Source of the DNA: a virus
Direction: 5' to 3' (one strand)
Length of the DNA stretch: 20,241 nucleotides
IMG/VR virus record: IMGVR_UViG_3300048573_000007
Location: 1-20,241 of that record
Positions 12,293 through 19,802 of this stretch are shown one piece after another. The first letter of the stretch is position 1. Each line of letters starts with the position of its first letter. Position numbers and translations under genes: made by a program. Below the pieces are notes generated by a model. It had not been told where the DNA came from and did no database searches. It was given only the letters and a program-made list of their open reading frames with translations.

Positions 12293-14154
12293 TAGAAGCC
12301 TCCAAGTTCTTTCCTTAAAGCATCAAGTTCTTGCTGCTCTTGTGGGGTTAATTGAACTGGCTGAGAAGGGCCTGTCTGCATCTGTGTCAACTGTTCTGGA
12401 GTTACTTTAATTTCTCTATACATCTCTCCAAGCTTCAACAAAGCCGCTGAAGTGTTGCCCTTACTCGCTGCGGTAGAAGCTTGTAGCAGTTTATTAGTAG
12501 CGGCACTAGAGTATGCAATCTTAGCTGCAATCTTTGGAGCAACTACCAAACTAGCCAATCCAGCGACAGCCCCATAGCCAGCACCCATAGAGTCACCGGA
12601 ATAGACATTACCAGCAGAAGCACCTAACACACTAGACAAAGTAGCAGCAGTAGCCAAGTCAATAGACTTACCTCGTTGACTCAACATCTCTCCGGCTTTA
12701 GCGATTACTTTAGCTCGGTTCTGCACAGCTTCTGGAAGGATTGCTTTAAACTGTTCAGCAGTTGCTTTGTCTTTAAGCTTATTACCAATGTTGGTCAAGC
12801 CACCATCAGCAAATGTCTTCTCAAGATAAGCACGTTGAATGTTTTCCGCAAGACCTGAAGTATCTACGCCTAATGACTTAGCACGGTTTAACATCATCTG
12901 TGTTTCCTTCCAAGAAGAAACATTACCAGCACTGATGATGTTATCAGCAATCTTCTCAGGATATTTATTTGCAGCGGTCGCCAACAGTTTAGGATCAAGC
13001 TCAGTAATGGCTTGTTTATAACCTCCTGTTAGAGCCTTATAACTATCTTTCAAAGTAGGAGAAGCAGCCTCAGCCGCCGCATCCATAGCAGTGTTAATCT
13101 CACTTACAGCTTTGTTGACAATTTTGTAACCAACAGTGCCTTTTTCAAGTTCTCTCTGTTTTTCTAACAAAGTAGAACGAACTTCGTTTGCTTGTTTAAA
13201 GGTAAGATTTGGTTTAATAGCTAACAAATCCTGAGCCTCTCTATACCCGCTAGTCCCCATAAGACTAGAAGCCGAAGCACCCGCTGTCAACTTTTCTTGT
13301 GCTTGCTTAATAGCAGCAGCTCCAATATTATTGATAGAAGACATGGACACAGGCGTAGCGCCTTCTTTGTCCATCAATTCACCAAGACGATCACCATAAT
13401 CAGTATATAAAGTAGAACGTCCTTGTTTTTGAGCTGTTACCAAACCTTGACCAATCTCTTCACGAGAGAGAACAGTATTAGTCAGATCATCAGCAAGAGC
13501 AGACACTTCATTAGACAAAGCGTTCTTCATCTCAATGTCTTTAACTGAAGCAGCCTTTGTCGGACCAATACGAGAAACACGCTCTGTAATCTTAAACAGT
13601 GTAGATTCAGGAGCAGCTTCTTGGATACCCAAAGTAGTTCCTTGACGTTGCAAGAGGCGCTGAACCTCTTGTCTAGCTGCAAGTTCATCCGCTTGAGAGA
13701 TAGCAGGCCCAAACAAGCGAGTACCTAGAGGAGATTCCCTAAAAGCTGTTGCTCCTTTAGAGAGACCCTTACCGATCATCTGACCGACACCTTCAGCGCC
13801 TGCGCCAAGCAGGAATTCTTTTGGGTACTCTAAAGCCATACGAGCAGCGTCCACAGGTTTATTAAGACCAAAAGTCTCAATAGCTTGTTTACCTGCTGTT
13901 CCTAGAGCAGCTCCTGTACCTGACAAAGCCATTCGTGCAGGAAGACTCAACTGACCAACGCCAGGGATAAGAGTAGCCCCAATAGAACCGAGCATTGGTA
14001 AAGTCTCAGCTCCTACTTCAAGGGCTGTCTTACGAGTCTGTTCAGGACTAAAAGTAGGAGTAACTGTCCCTGCTAAAGGCTCTCCAAGAGGGCCATAGCC
14101 CATCTCTTGTCGAAGAGCATCTAACTCTTGTTGTTCTGCTTGTGTTAAAGCCAT
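12292..14154 (-). CDS. large internal virion/ejection protein (T7 gp16 position)
   Basis: A 620-aa protein in the place of T7 gp16. It is rich in Ala, Gly, Leu and Lys, with long predicted helices through the middle (roughly 120-480). Two Gly/Ala-rich hydrophobic stretches lie at about 52-87 (GSIGATLIPGVGQLSLPARM) and 497-550 (SSVLGASAGNVYSGDSMGAG and GAVAGLASLVVAPKIAAKIA); they could enter the host envelope during DNA ejection. The same peptide, LTxxEQQELDALRxE, occurs at residues 3-18 and 602-617. I see no lytic transglycosylase motif. GGGGGT precedes the ATG (TAATG overlap). Virion role is inferred from composition and gene order; no sequence family is recognised. Confidence 0.65.
   Translation of the reverse strand: MALTQAEQQELDALRQEMGYGPLGEPLAGTVTPTFSPEQTRKTALEVGAETLPMLGSIGATLIPGVGQLSLPARMALSGTGAALGTAGKQAIETFGLNKPVDAARMALEYPKEFLLGAGAEGVGQMIGKGLSKGATAFRESPLGTRLFGPAISQADELAARQEVQRLLQRQGTTLGIQEAAPESTLFKITERVSRIGPTKAASVKDIEMKNALSNEVSALADDLTNTVLSREEIGQGLVTAQKQGRSTLYTDYGDRLGELMDKEGATPVSMSSINNIGAAAIKQAQEKLTAGASASSLMGTSGYREAQDLLAIKPNLTFKQANEVRSTLLEKQRELEKGTVGYKIVNKAVSEINTAMDAAAEAASPTLKDSYKALTGGYKQAITELDPKLLATAANKYPEKIADNIISAGNVSSWKETQMMLNRAKSLGVDTSGLAENIQRAYLEKTFADGGLTNIGNKLKDKATAEQFKAILPEAVQNRAKVIAKAGEMLSQRGKSIDLATAATLSSVLGASAGNVYSGDSMGAGYGAVAGLASLVVAPKIAAKIAYSSAATNKLLQASTAASKGNTSAALLKLGEMYREIKVTPEQLTQMQTGPSQPVQLTPQEQQELDALRKELGGF
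12304..12351 (-). repeat. terminal peptide repeat, C-terminal copy
   Basis: Encodes LTPQEQQELDALRKEL, residues 602-617 of the 620-aa protein. It matches the copy at residues 3-18 in 12 of 16 positions, but many codons differ. Confidence 0.85.
14101..14148 (-). repeat. terminal peptide repeat, N-terminal copy
   Basis: Encodes LTQAEQQELDALRQEM, residues 3-18 of the 620-aa protein; the partner of the copy at its C-terminus. Confidence 0.85.
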
Positions 14155-15323
14155 TATTGACCCCCTGCTTTACGTTCCAGTTCAGCTAATCGTTTCATCT
14201 TTGTACTAACTTCAGATCGAGCTTCTTCTGAACCTTTAACAAAATCATACTGAGACAGTTTACCTTGCTGTTGGAACTCATTAGCTTTCTGATACTGACG
14301 TTGGTTAATCAAAGCATCCTTTTCAATGTTTGTCAGGATACCCTTCAAACCTGCTTTAGTAACTGTTCCTTGACCGATAGCTTCACCCAAGATAGCCATA
14401 TCTTTATCAGACAGGGAACCTTTAAGGACGGTAGAGTTACCAATCTTCAAGTTATTCTGCAAAGAACGAAGTTGTTCTGTCTCGGATGTTCCTTTAATAG
14501 GTACACCAAAAGTCTCAGCCAGTTGACCGGCAGTCAATTTAGCGTCTGCACCAAAACCAGCAAAGGATTGGTCAATCAGAGGCTTAATTGTCTTGACTGC
14601 TTCTAATGTCTGTCCTGCTTGGATGCCTGTATCACGAAGCTTACCAAAAGCATCCACGTTAGACTTTGTAACTGCTTCGTCTTGCTTAACCATCACATCA
14701 ACTTTAGTGCCTCGTTGAGGAGCACTACCTACACGAGCAATCTTAGCTCCTGTTTGCTTGTTGATTAGGAATACACCGTCTGCTGTTTCGCTCAATACAG
14801 TAGGATCGCCTTTATCAATAGGTTCCAGATCAGCAATATTACCAGACTTTTCGTAAGCAGCCACAGAATCTGTAGTGTACTTACCTGTACGAATCAACTG
14901 CTGCACAGGATCAGCAGCAGCACGTTCACGCATATTCTTGGTAATCTCAGATTCAGTCTTACGTGCTTCCAAAGCTGCTTTAGCGGACTGTTGATAGCGA
15001 TTAGTCAGCTCGCTCACCAACTGATAGTCCTTGTTCTGCATAGCAGTCTGAATACCTTGCTTCAACGACTCAGGATTGCTCAAGTCTAAGTTCTGCAACA
15101 TACTTTGACGTTGCTGGATACGCATCATTTCAGGGTCTTGAGCACCAAGCAAACCACCAGCAACACCTGCCAAGCGATTACCTGCTGTGTAGAAGCCTGC
15201 CTGAGCAGCCTGCATAGGACTCAACTGTGCAAAGTTTGTAGCCTGTTGAGCCAATGCAGCTTCACGTTGAGCTACCAAAGATTCTGGAGTAACTCCGAAT
15301 AAACTATTCATAACTTCAGCCAT
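14154..15323 (-). CDS. internal virion/structural protein (T7 gp15 position)
   Basis: A 389-aa protein of a type common in podovirus late operons. The N-terminus (MNSLFGVTPESLVAQ, then LSPMQAAQAGFYTAGNRLAG and LLGAQDPEMMRIQQRQSML) looks like virion ejection/structural proteins of other phages. The middle has LNLSNPESLKQG-like segments and long Gln/Lys-rich helices. The C-terminal half (about 220-389) is helical, with LKGSLSDKDMAILGEAIG around 300-317, and ends LAELERKAGGQ. GGGAGT lies upstream of the ATG, 2 nt after the previous stop. Function is inferred mainly from position between gp14- and gp16-like genes; I do not recognise an enzyme. Confidence 0.65.
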   Translation of the reverse strand: MAEVMNSLFGVTPESLVAQREAALAQQATNFAQLSPMQAAQAGFYTAGNRLAGVAGGLLGAQDPEMMRIQQRQSMLQNLDLSNPESLKQGIQTAMQNKDYQLVSELTNRYQQSAKAALEARKTESEITKNMRERAAADPVQQLIRTGKYTTDSVAAYEKSGNIADLEPIDKGDPTVLSETADGVFLINKQTGAKIARVGSAPQRGTKVDVMVKQDEAVTKSNVDAFGKLRDTGIQAGQTLEAVKTIKPLIDQSFAGFGADAKLTAGQLAETFGVPIKGTSETEQLRSLQNNLKIGNSTVLKGSLSDKDMAILGEAIGQGTVTKAGLKGILTNIEKDALINQRQYQKANEFQQQGKLSQYDFVKGSEEARSEVSTKMKRLAELERKAGGQ

Positions 15324-15325
15324 GT

Positions 15326-16279
15326 TTACTCCCAGTATTGTGTGCCAAAGGCGTATGCAGAAGGATCAGCTTGGAAAGTACCAGAGGAGCTTCCACCCAT
15401 CCAGTTACCAATACCTTGCATCAGTTGTTTATTTCCAGCAGCTCCGGTCAAGAAAGCACCAAAGGGGCTAGTAGCGTTCATGTTGTTGGCAGCAGTCTGA
15501 GCACGATAGATAGTATCAGCAGCGTTAGCAGCACCTTGAGTAGTACGACCACCGATGTTCAAACCTAAGTCCAGAGCACCTTGACCAGCAGATTCCATTG
15601 TCTGACCTAAGCCAAACTGAGTCTTCAGAGGATTATAACCAGCAGTAGCCAGATCAATACCTGTACCGAAGAGGCCTGCACCGAACTGAGTCTGAGCACG
15701 TCCTTGCTGCTGTGCCTGAGAAGCCAGATTCAAGTCCTGTAGCGCTTGAGCATTCAAAAGAGCTTGTTGTTCAGGGTTAGCAGCGCCCATCATACCGCCT
15801 TGAGAGACAGCAACACCACCACGGCCTGTGTTGAACAGATTCTGTGTGAGACCTGCTTGAGCTTGTTGTCGGCTAGGAGCCAAGAGAGCCTGCTGAGACT
15901 GCATCCACTGCTGTGCAGCGGCTTCAGGAGACTGAGCAAGATACTGATTACCTAGGTTAAATAAGCCTTGTTGAGCAGCTTGAGCCTGTTCAGCAGTCTG
16001 GAAGCCTTGACCACCAGCTTGAGAGAACAGACGATCACGCATAGCAGCGATGTCAGGAGCTACGTTGTAGCCTGCACCGATAACGTTACCGTTAGCGTCT
16101 GTGGTAAACTGAGAAGTACCGAAGCGGGTAGTCACGCCTACGGGGCGGAACTTCTGAGCTTCAGCAGCAATACGAGCAGCTTCTACATTAGCGTCAGCAG
16201 CGCCTTGAGCTGCGTCAGCCTGCATAGAAGAACCTAAGAGGCCTAAGCCTCCACCAATGAGAGCAGCTTCGATACCCAT
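15326..16279 (-). CDS. internal virion/ejection protein (T7 gp14 position)
   Basis: A 317-aa, Ala/Gln/Gly-rich protein. It starts with a Gly-rich hydrophobic segment (MGIEAALIGGGLGLLGSSMQ) and an Ala-rich helix, as do small podovirus DNA-transfer proteins. TTRFGTSQFTTDANGNVIGAG (about 50-70, split here from its flanks) is a motif I associate with phage structural proteins. The middle is Gln-rich (QAQAAQQGLF, QQWMQSQQALL, ASQAQQQGRAQTQ) and the C-terminus is Gly/Ala/Ser-rich. No signal sequence or catalytic motif. It starts on TAATG, with GAGGA upstream. Likely carried inside the capsid and ejected to help span the envelope; that is inference from composition and gene order. Confidence 0.65.
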   Translation of the reverse strand: MGIEAALIGGGLGLLGSSMQADAAQGAADANVEAARIAAEAQKFRPVGVTTRFGTSQFTTDANGNVIGAGYNVAPDIAAMRDRLFSQAGGQGFQTAEQAQAAQQGLFNLGNQYLAQSPEAAAQQWMQSQQALLAPSRQQAQAGLTQNLFNTGRGGVAVSQGGMMGAANPEQQALLNAQALQDLNLASQAQQQGRAQTQFGAGLFGTGIDLATAGYNPLKTQFGLGQTMESAGQGALDLGLNIGGRTTQGAANAADTIYRAQTAANNMNATSPFGAFLTGAAGNKQLMQGIGNWMGGSSSGTFQADPSAYAFGTQYWE

Positions 16280-16566
16280 TATTTAATCCTCACAAATAGT
16301 TGTCTTGTTTGTCCGTCAGCGCCTACGAAGTCACTGTGGTATTTAAAATCCATCATGTCTATAAACTTTAAGTGTTTGTTGTCATTAAGTTCATGGATAG
16401 CAAAGATTGGGCTTCTGTGTATCTCTACCAGCTTATCAAAATCTGCTTTCAATTGTTGCTTAACCGATTTAGACCACCTATAACAATCACAATGAACAAA
16501 TGTCATATTGAATGTGTATTCAAGATAGACTGTGTAATCAGTTGAGTTTATTACAGGTGTCTTCAT
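16279..16566 (-). CDS. small protein resembling T7 gp13 (GNAT-like remnant)
   Basis: A 95-aa protein starting MKTPVINSTDYTVYLEYTF. Its C-terminal half (KQQLKADFDKLV, IHELNDNKHLKFIDMMDFKY, DGQTRQLFVRI) resembles by eye the end of T7 gp13, an acetyltransferase-like protein needed for virion morphogenesis: a helix, an N-x-x-H-L-x-F element and a closing DGQxxQLF strand. The position, just before the gp14-like gene, agrees. ATG16566 is 2 nt after the tail-fibre stop; an upstream GTG at 16587 would add 7 residues. It is shorter than T7 gp13 (138 aa) and lacks an obvious acetyl-CoA P-loop, so catalysis is doubtful. The similarity is modest. Confidence 0.55.
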   Translation of the reverse strand: MKTPVINSTDYTVYLEYTFNMTFVHCDCYRWSKSVKQQLKADFDKLVEIHRSPIFAIHELNDNKHLKFIDMMDFKYHSDFVGADGQTRQLFVRIK

Positions 16567-16568
16567 AG

Positions 16569-17237
16569 TTAAGCAGTCCGCTTCCACATCGCTACTGTGA
16601 TGTATGGTTGAAGGTTCGCGTTAGTTCCGCTGGAGCCTGTGCTTGTGTTTGTCGTAGCTACGGTGATACCTGTGGTTGCTGTATTAGTGCCTGTACCGAT
16701 AATATAAGGCCCTGTGTCTGCACCCGTGTTTGCTACACGGCTTCCATTACCTCCCGTGTAAGTATTAACAGAATGGGAGTGTCCTGGGTCAGTGACTGTC
16801 GAGGTAGCCGTGTGTGTGTGGCTGACAACAATAGCATCTTTGCTACCGCCAGTCTCCTCCAAAGCGTCAAACAAAGTATCACTGCCATTCAAGCCAACCA
16901 TGACTCGACCCGCACCAAAAGCCACCCAAGTACCGAAGCCTAACAATGTAGCGGGGTTAGTCGTCACGCCTGCGTTGATATAAATAGAACCGACAGGGTA
17001 CAACGCTTGAACAGCAGCTACAGTAGCAATGGCGGTTCCTCCTATGGATAAAGAAGGAGTGGGAGCTGTAGGGGTTCCTGTCAAAGCAGGACTAGCCAAG
17101 TCAGCCTTGGTAGCAACTGCTGTGGCAATGTTGTTAAATTCAGTATCAAACTCAGCACCTTTGATAATCTTTAAAGGATTACCAATAGCCAGTGAATCTT
17201 TACTGGTAAAGTTAGTTGATTTTACGTATTCGCTCAC
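16569..17237 (-). CDS. short tail fibre / tail collar-type receptor-binding protein
   Basis: A 222-aa putative adsorption protein. Residues 1-45 form a helical attachment-like region (GNPLKIIKGAEFDTEFNNI), followed by Ala/Thr/Pro spacer (ALTGTPTAPTPSL). A domain familiar from phage collar/baseplate fibre tips comes next: YPVGSIYINAGVTTNPATLL, GFGTWVAFGAGRVMVG, then a His-rich SHTHTATSTVTDPGHSHSV with paired HxH motifs that bind metal along the trimer axis in T4 gp12-like tips, and the closing LQPYITVAMWKR. The start is GTG17237, supported by AAGGAA (17248-17243) 5 nt upstream. Gly/Thr/Ser-rich stretches near 160-205 probably form the variable tip. Confidence 0.85.
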   Translation of the reverse strand: MSEYVKSTNFTSKDSLAIGNPLKIIKGAEFDTEFNNIATAVATKADLASPALTGTPTAPTPSLSIGGTAIATVAAVQALYPVGSIYINAGVTTNPATLLGFGTWVAFGAGRVMVGLNGSDTLFDALEETGGSKDAIVVSHTHTATSTVTDPGHSHSVNTYTGGNGSRVANTGADTGPYIIGTGTNTATTGITVATTNTSTGSSGTNANLQPYITVAMWKRTA

Positions 17238-17246
17238 GATTATTCC

Positions 17247-18803
17247 TTAAACAATCTTACCATTCTTAGCCTGAATCTCAATCTTCTGGATACTCAAAGC
17301 TGCACCGTTAATGTCTGCTTCGTAGCCAGTCTGAATAACTTTACCTGCTCCTGTAGGATATGCAACTAAAGTCTGTAATGCTGTACCGTTAGAGTAAATA
17401 GCTTCAGAAGTATTATACTCGTTTATTCCGAAATATGCAACCCCTTGAGCAGGAATATTTACGTTTTGAGCATAATAATTACCTGTGAAGTCATACCCCC
17501 ACTTTATTGTCACATATTGGTTGGAACCTCCAATAACAACCACTGAAAGTTTCTTCAATACCGAAGTAACTGAAGGAGCACCTAAGTCCGTATGGTTGGT
17601 AAAGTATTGAAAGCGGTAACTACTTTCATTGTCCAAGTAAGAAGTATATTTACCAATGTAACCAGCCTTACCGATCAGCAGGCTCTTGTCTCGCATGTAG
17701 CAGAAGCTCTTAGGCTCCATGCTGTCCCACATAGTTACTCGACTAGCTCCGTCCTGCAAAGTAGCTTTCATGTCAAAGCAGTACACAGTCTTGAGAACGG
17801 GCAGAGTCAATAGGTAGAATGAATCAAAAGGACTGTAAACAGACTTGATGGTAGAAGCTACTTCACCAGCAACTGCACTCATCAGATCATTACGTACGTT
17901 CTTAGACAAATCCCTGAAAGGTGCTGACTTTTCTTGAATGGTTCGTAAGACACTACGAACACCTGTATCAGACAAGAAGATAACATCTGAGCCTGTGTTC
18001 TGGATAGTATCCCTAGCGATACAGCCAATACCTGTGATAGCGTCTGAAATCTTAAACACTCCAGCAGAGAGTACATCCTGAGCACCTGAGTACACCAAGA
18101 TATTGTTCTTACCGAAGATGAACAGATAACCGTTGTGTGAAGCAAGACCTGTGATGTTATCCGCACCGTTAGGCCATACAGAAGATACGTCAATAGAGCC
18201 GGTAGAACCGTTAGCCCACTTATGTCCAGAAAGGATGTCAGACCAGTAGATAACTGCTTTCTCAGTAGCTAAATCAGCTACCCATAAGCGTCCATAAGCA
18301 GACATAACGATGTTACCACTAGGCACTGTTCCTGTGTACCCTGTCTTCTCAGACACTCGACGGTACGTTGTAGTACTTACAGCAGGATCAAACACCAATG
18401 GATCATGTCCTGATTGGAACAGATACAAACATTCGTTTAACACAGCAATCTGCCAGTTACTGTCTGTGATCGTCGGAGATATACCTCCACCCCCGTATGT
18501 CAGCTCAGAAAGAGTACTACCTGTAAGTTTAAACAGTTTATTGTTGCCCGCTACTACTGTGTACTCAGCTCCTGCATCGGTAACTACTTGCCCGATAGCT
18601 TCTACGTCAGCGCTACCAAGAGCTGCTAAAGTAGTGTGCTGAGGTGTCCAGCCTTTACGAGCACCTACACGGCCATACTGGTCAATGACACAGTTATTAG
18701 CTACCAAGGCAAAACCGGAGGATAAGTCTAGTGAGCTATCCTGCGTATTCAATCCCATGAAGCCTGGAGCAGTAATAGAGAAAGTCTGAATCTGCTGGCT
18801 CAT
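17247..18803 (-). CDS. tail nozzle-like protein (T7 gp12 position)
   Basis: A 518-aa, beta-rich protein, likely a tail-tube or nozzle component of a short-tailed virion. The opening (PGFMGLNTQDSSLDLSSGFA, then NNCVIDQYGRVGARKGW) is typical of podovirus tail proteins that start with MxGLNTxxS and xNxxxDxxGxxxxRxG. Repeated beta-propeller-like strands follow (WQIAVLNECLYLFQSG, YGRLWVADL, GYLFIFGKNNILVYSG, VIFLSDTGVRSV). It is shorter than T7 gp12 (794 aa). The start shares ATGA with the gp11-like gene, and GGGAGG lies upstream. Assignment rests on motif style and its place directly after the adaptor gene. Confidence 0.75.
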   Translation of the reverse strand: MSQQIQTFSITAPGFMGLNTQDSSLDLSSGFALVANNCVIDQYGRVGARKGWTPQHTTLAALGSADVEAIGQVVTDAGAEYTVVAGNNKLFKLTGSTLSELTYGGGGISPTITDSNWQIAVLNECLYLFQSGHDPLVFDPAVSTTTYRRVSEKTGYTGTVPSGNIVMSAYGRLWVADLATEKAVIYWSDILSGHKWANGSTGSIDVSSVWPNGADNITGLASHNGYLFIFGKNNILVYSGAQDVLSAGVFKISDAITGIGCIARDTIQNTGSDVIFLSDTGVRSVLRTIQEKSAPFRDLSKNVRNDLMSAVAGEVASTIKSVYSPFDSFYLLTLPVLKTVYCFDMKATLQDGASRVTMWDSMEPKSFCYMRDKSLLIGKAGYIGKYTSYLDNESSYRFQYFTNHTDLGAPSVTSVLKKLSVVVIGGSNQYVTIKWGYDFTGNYYAQNVNIPAQGVAYFGINEYNTSEAIYSNGTALQTLVAYPTGAGKVIQTGYEADINGAALSIQKIEIQAKNGKIV

Positions 18804-19453
18804 ACGGCCTCCCAGACATCTTCCTCTACATAGCGAGAACTCTCAATAGCGATAGCATCAGCCAACGAAGACTTGTACAAGCCATAGGCTTCAGAGCTAT
18901 TCAAACCACCATCTTCACCCCGTTCAACCAAAGCCCGTGCAAAAGCACCAAGGATAACAGGTTCTTTAGGAGACAACAAAGTATCTGTGTCTGCTGTCAG
19001 GTCGTTCTGAGGGATGTACAAGTTAAAGTACAATGTCAAGTTAGCGTCAGGCACAGGATAGAAGTCTACCTTGGTATCACCTGTGCTATGTACACCGTTA
19101 AAGTTATAGTACATTGGTTTAGCTGCACGAGTGTCATTCAGCAGATACTGCGACATGCGTGTAGTACTGATAGCTACCAAAGGATACTTGTTTGTGATGT
19201 CTTGAGCATCAATGACTTTGAAGCGAGTACCTGAACCTGTCAGCACATAGCCATAGGTGTCAGGTAAAGTATCAATAATCAAGGTGTCTGTCAAAGCGTT
19301 CCACGAGTAAGCATCTTCTACTTGTCTCTTGGCGTCATTGACCAACTTACCAACAAGCTTAGAGAGTACGTTTTCCTGCACAGTAGATACTTCAGGTTCA
19401 CGCATACGAACGAGAATATCATTGACCAATTCTAGGTAAGTAGGCAAAGCCAT
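18800..19453 (-). CDS. tail adaptor / tubular protein (T7 gp11-like)
   Basis: A 217-aa head-tail adaptor or gatekeeper, expected as a ring beneath the portal. The N-terminus, TYLELVNDILVRMREPEVST followed by LVNDAKRQVEDAYSWNAL (about 37-54), is the helical signature of gp11-type tubular proteins. A beta-domain follows (TYGYVLTGSGTRFKVIDAQD, DTKVDFYPVPDANLTLYFNL), and the C-terminus is helical (LGAFARALVERGED). Length is close to T7 gp11 (196 aa). AAGGAA precedes the ATG, 2 nt after the preceding gene's stop. Followed by the nozzle-like gene with a 4-nt overlap, as in T7. Confidence 0.85.
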   Translation of the reverse strand: MALPTYLELVNDILVRMREPEVSTVQENVLSKLVGKLVNDAKRQVEDAYSWNALTDTLIIDTLPDTYGYVLTGSGTRFKVIDAQDITNKYPLVAISTTRMSQYLLNDTRAAKPMYYNFNGVHSTGDTKVDFYPVPDANLTLYFNLYIPQNDLTADTDTLLSPKEPVILGAFARALVERGEDGGLNSSEAYGLYKSSLADAIAIESSRYVEEDVWEAV

Positions 19454-19455
19454 AA

Positions 19456-19791
19456 TTAGATTCCTTCTTTCTTGAATAACTCAAAGGTACAAATAGTGCT
19501 GAAAGAACTTCCAGATTCACTTGTCATAACGACTGTATCACCTTCTTCCATGACCACATAAGCTCCGCCATCCATGCGAACATAGTTTTTAGAGCTAACA
19601 CCACTGTCCATGACATAGATGTCCGCAGAAGCACTAGAATCTCTCCAATACACAGAGATAGTTTTAGTAGAACCTGTGTTGTTAAACAAGTACATTAAGT
19701 TCCACTTGGCAAAATATCCAGTAGGGATTGTATAAATTGCAGTGGGAGTAGCTGCTACAAGATTCATACCGATAGAAACAGGGCGTGTCAT
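19456..19791 (-). CDS. small beta-rich virion-type protein, 111 aa
   Basis: A 111-residue protein predicted as a compact beta-sandwich: NLVAATPTAIYTIPTGYFAK, then NLMYLFNNTGSTKTISVYWR, then ICTFELFKKEGI at the end. This strand pattern is common in small phage structural or decoration proteins placed between surface and tail genes. There is no membrane segment or enzyme motif. AAAGG precedes the ATG; the next gene starts 2 nt after its stop. I cannot name the family; a virion role is inferred from its place in the late operon. Confidence 0.75.
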   Translation of the reverse strand: MTRPVSIGMNLVAATPTAIYTIPTGYFAKWNLMYLFNNTGSTKTISVYWRDSSASADIYVMDSGVSSKNYVRMDGGAYVVMEEGDTVVMTSESGSSFSTICTFELFKKEGI

Positions 19792-19802
19792 ATTTACCTT
19801 TA

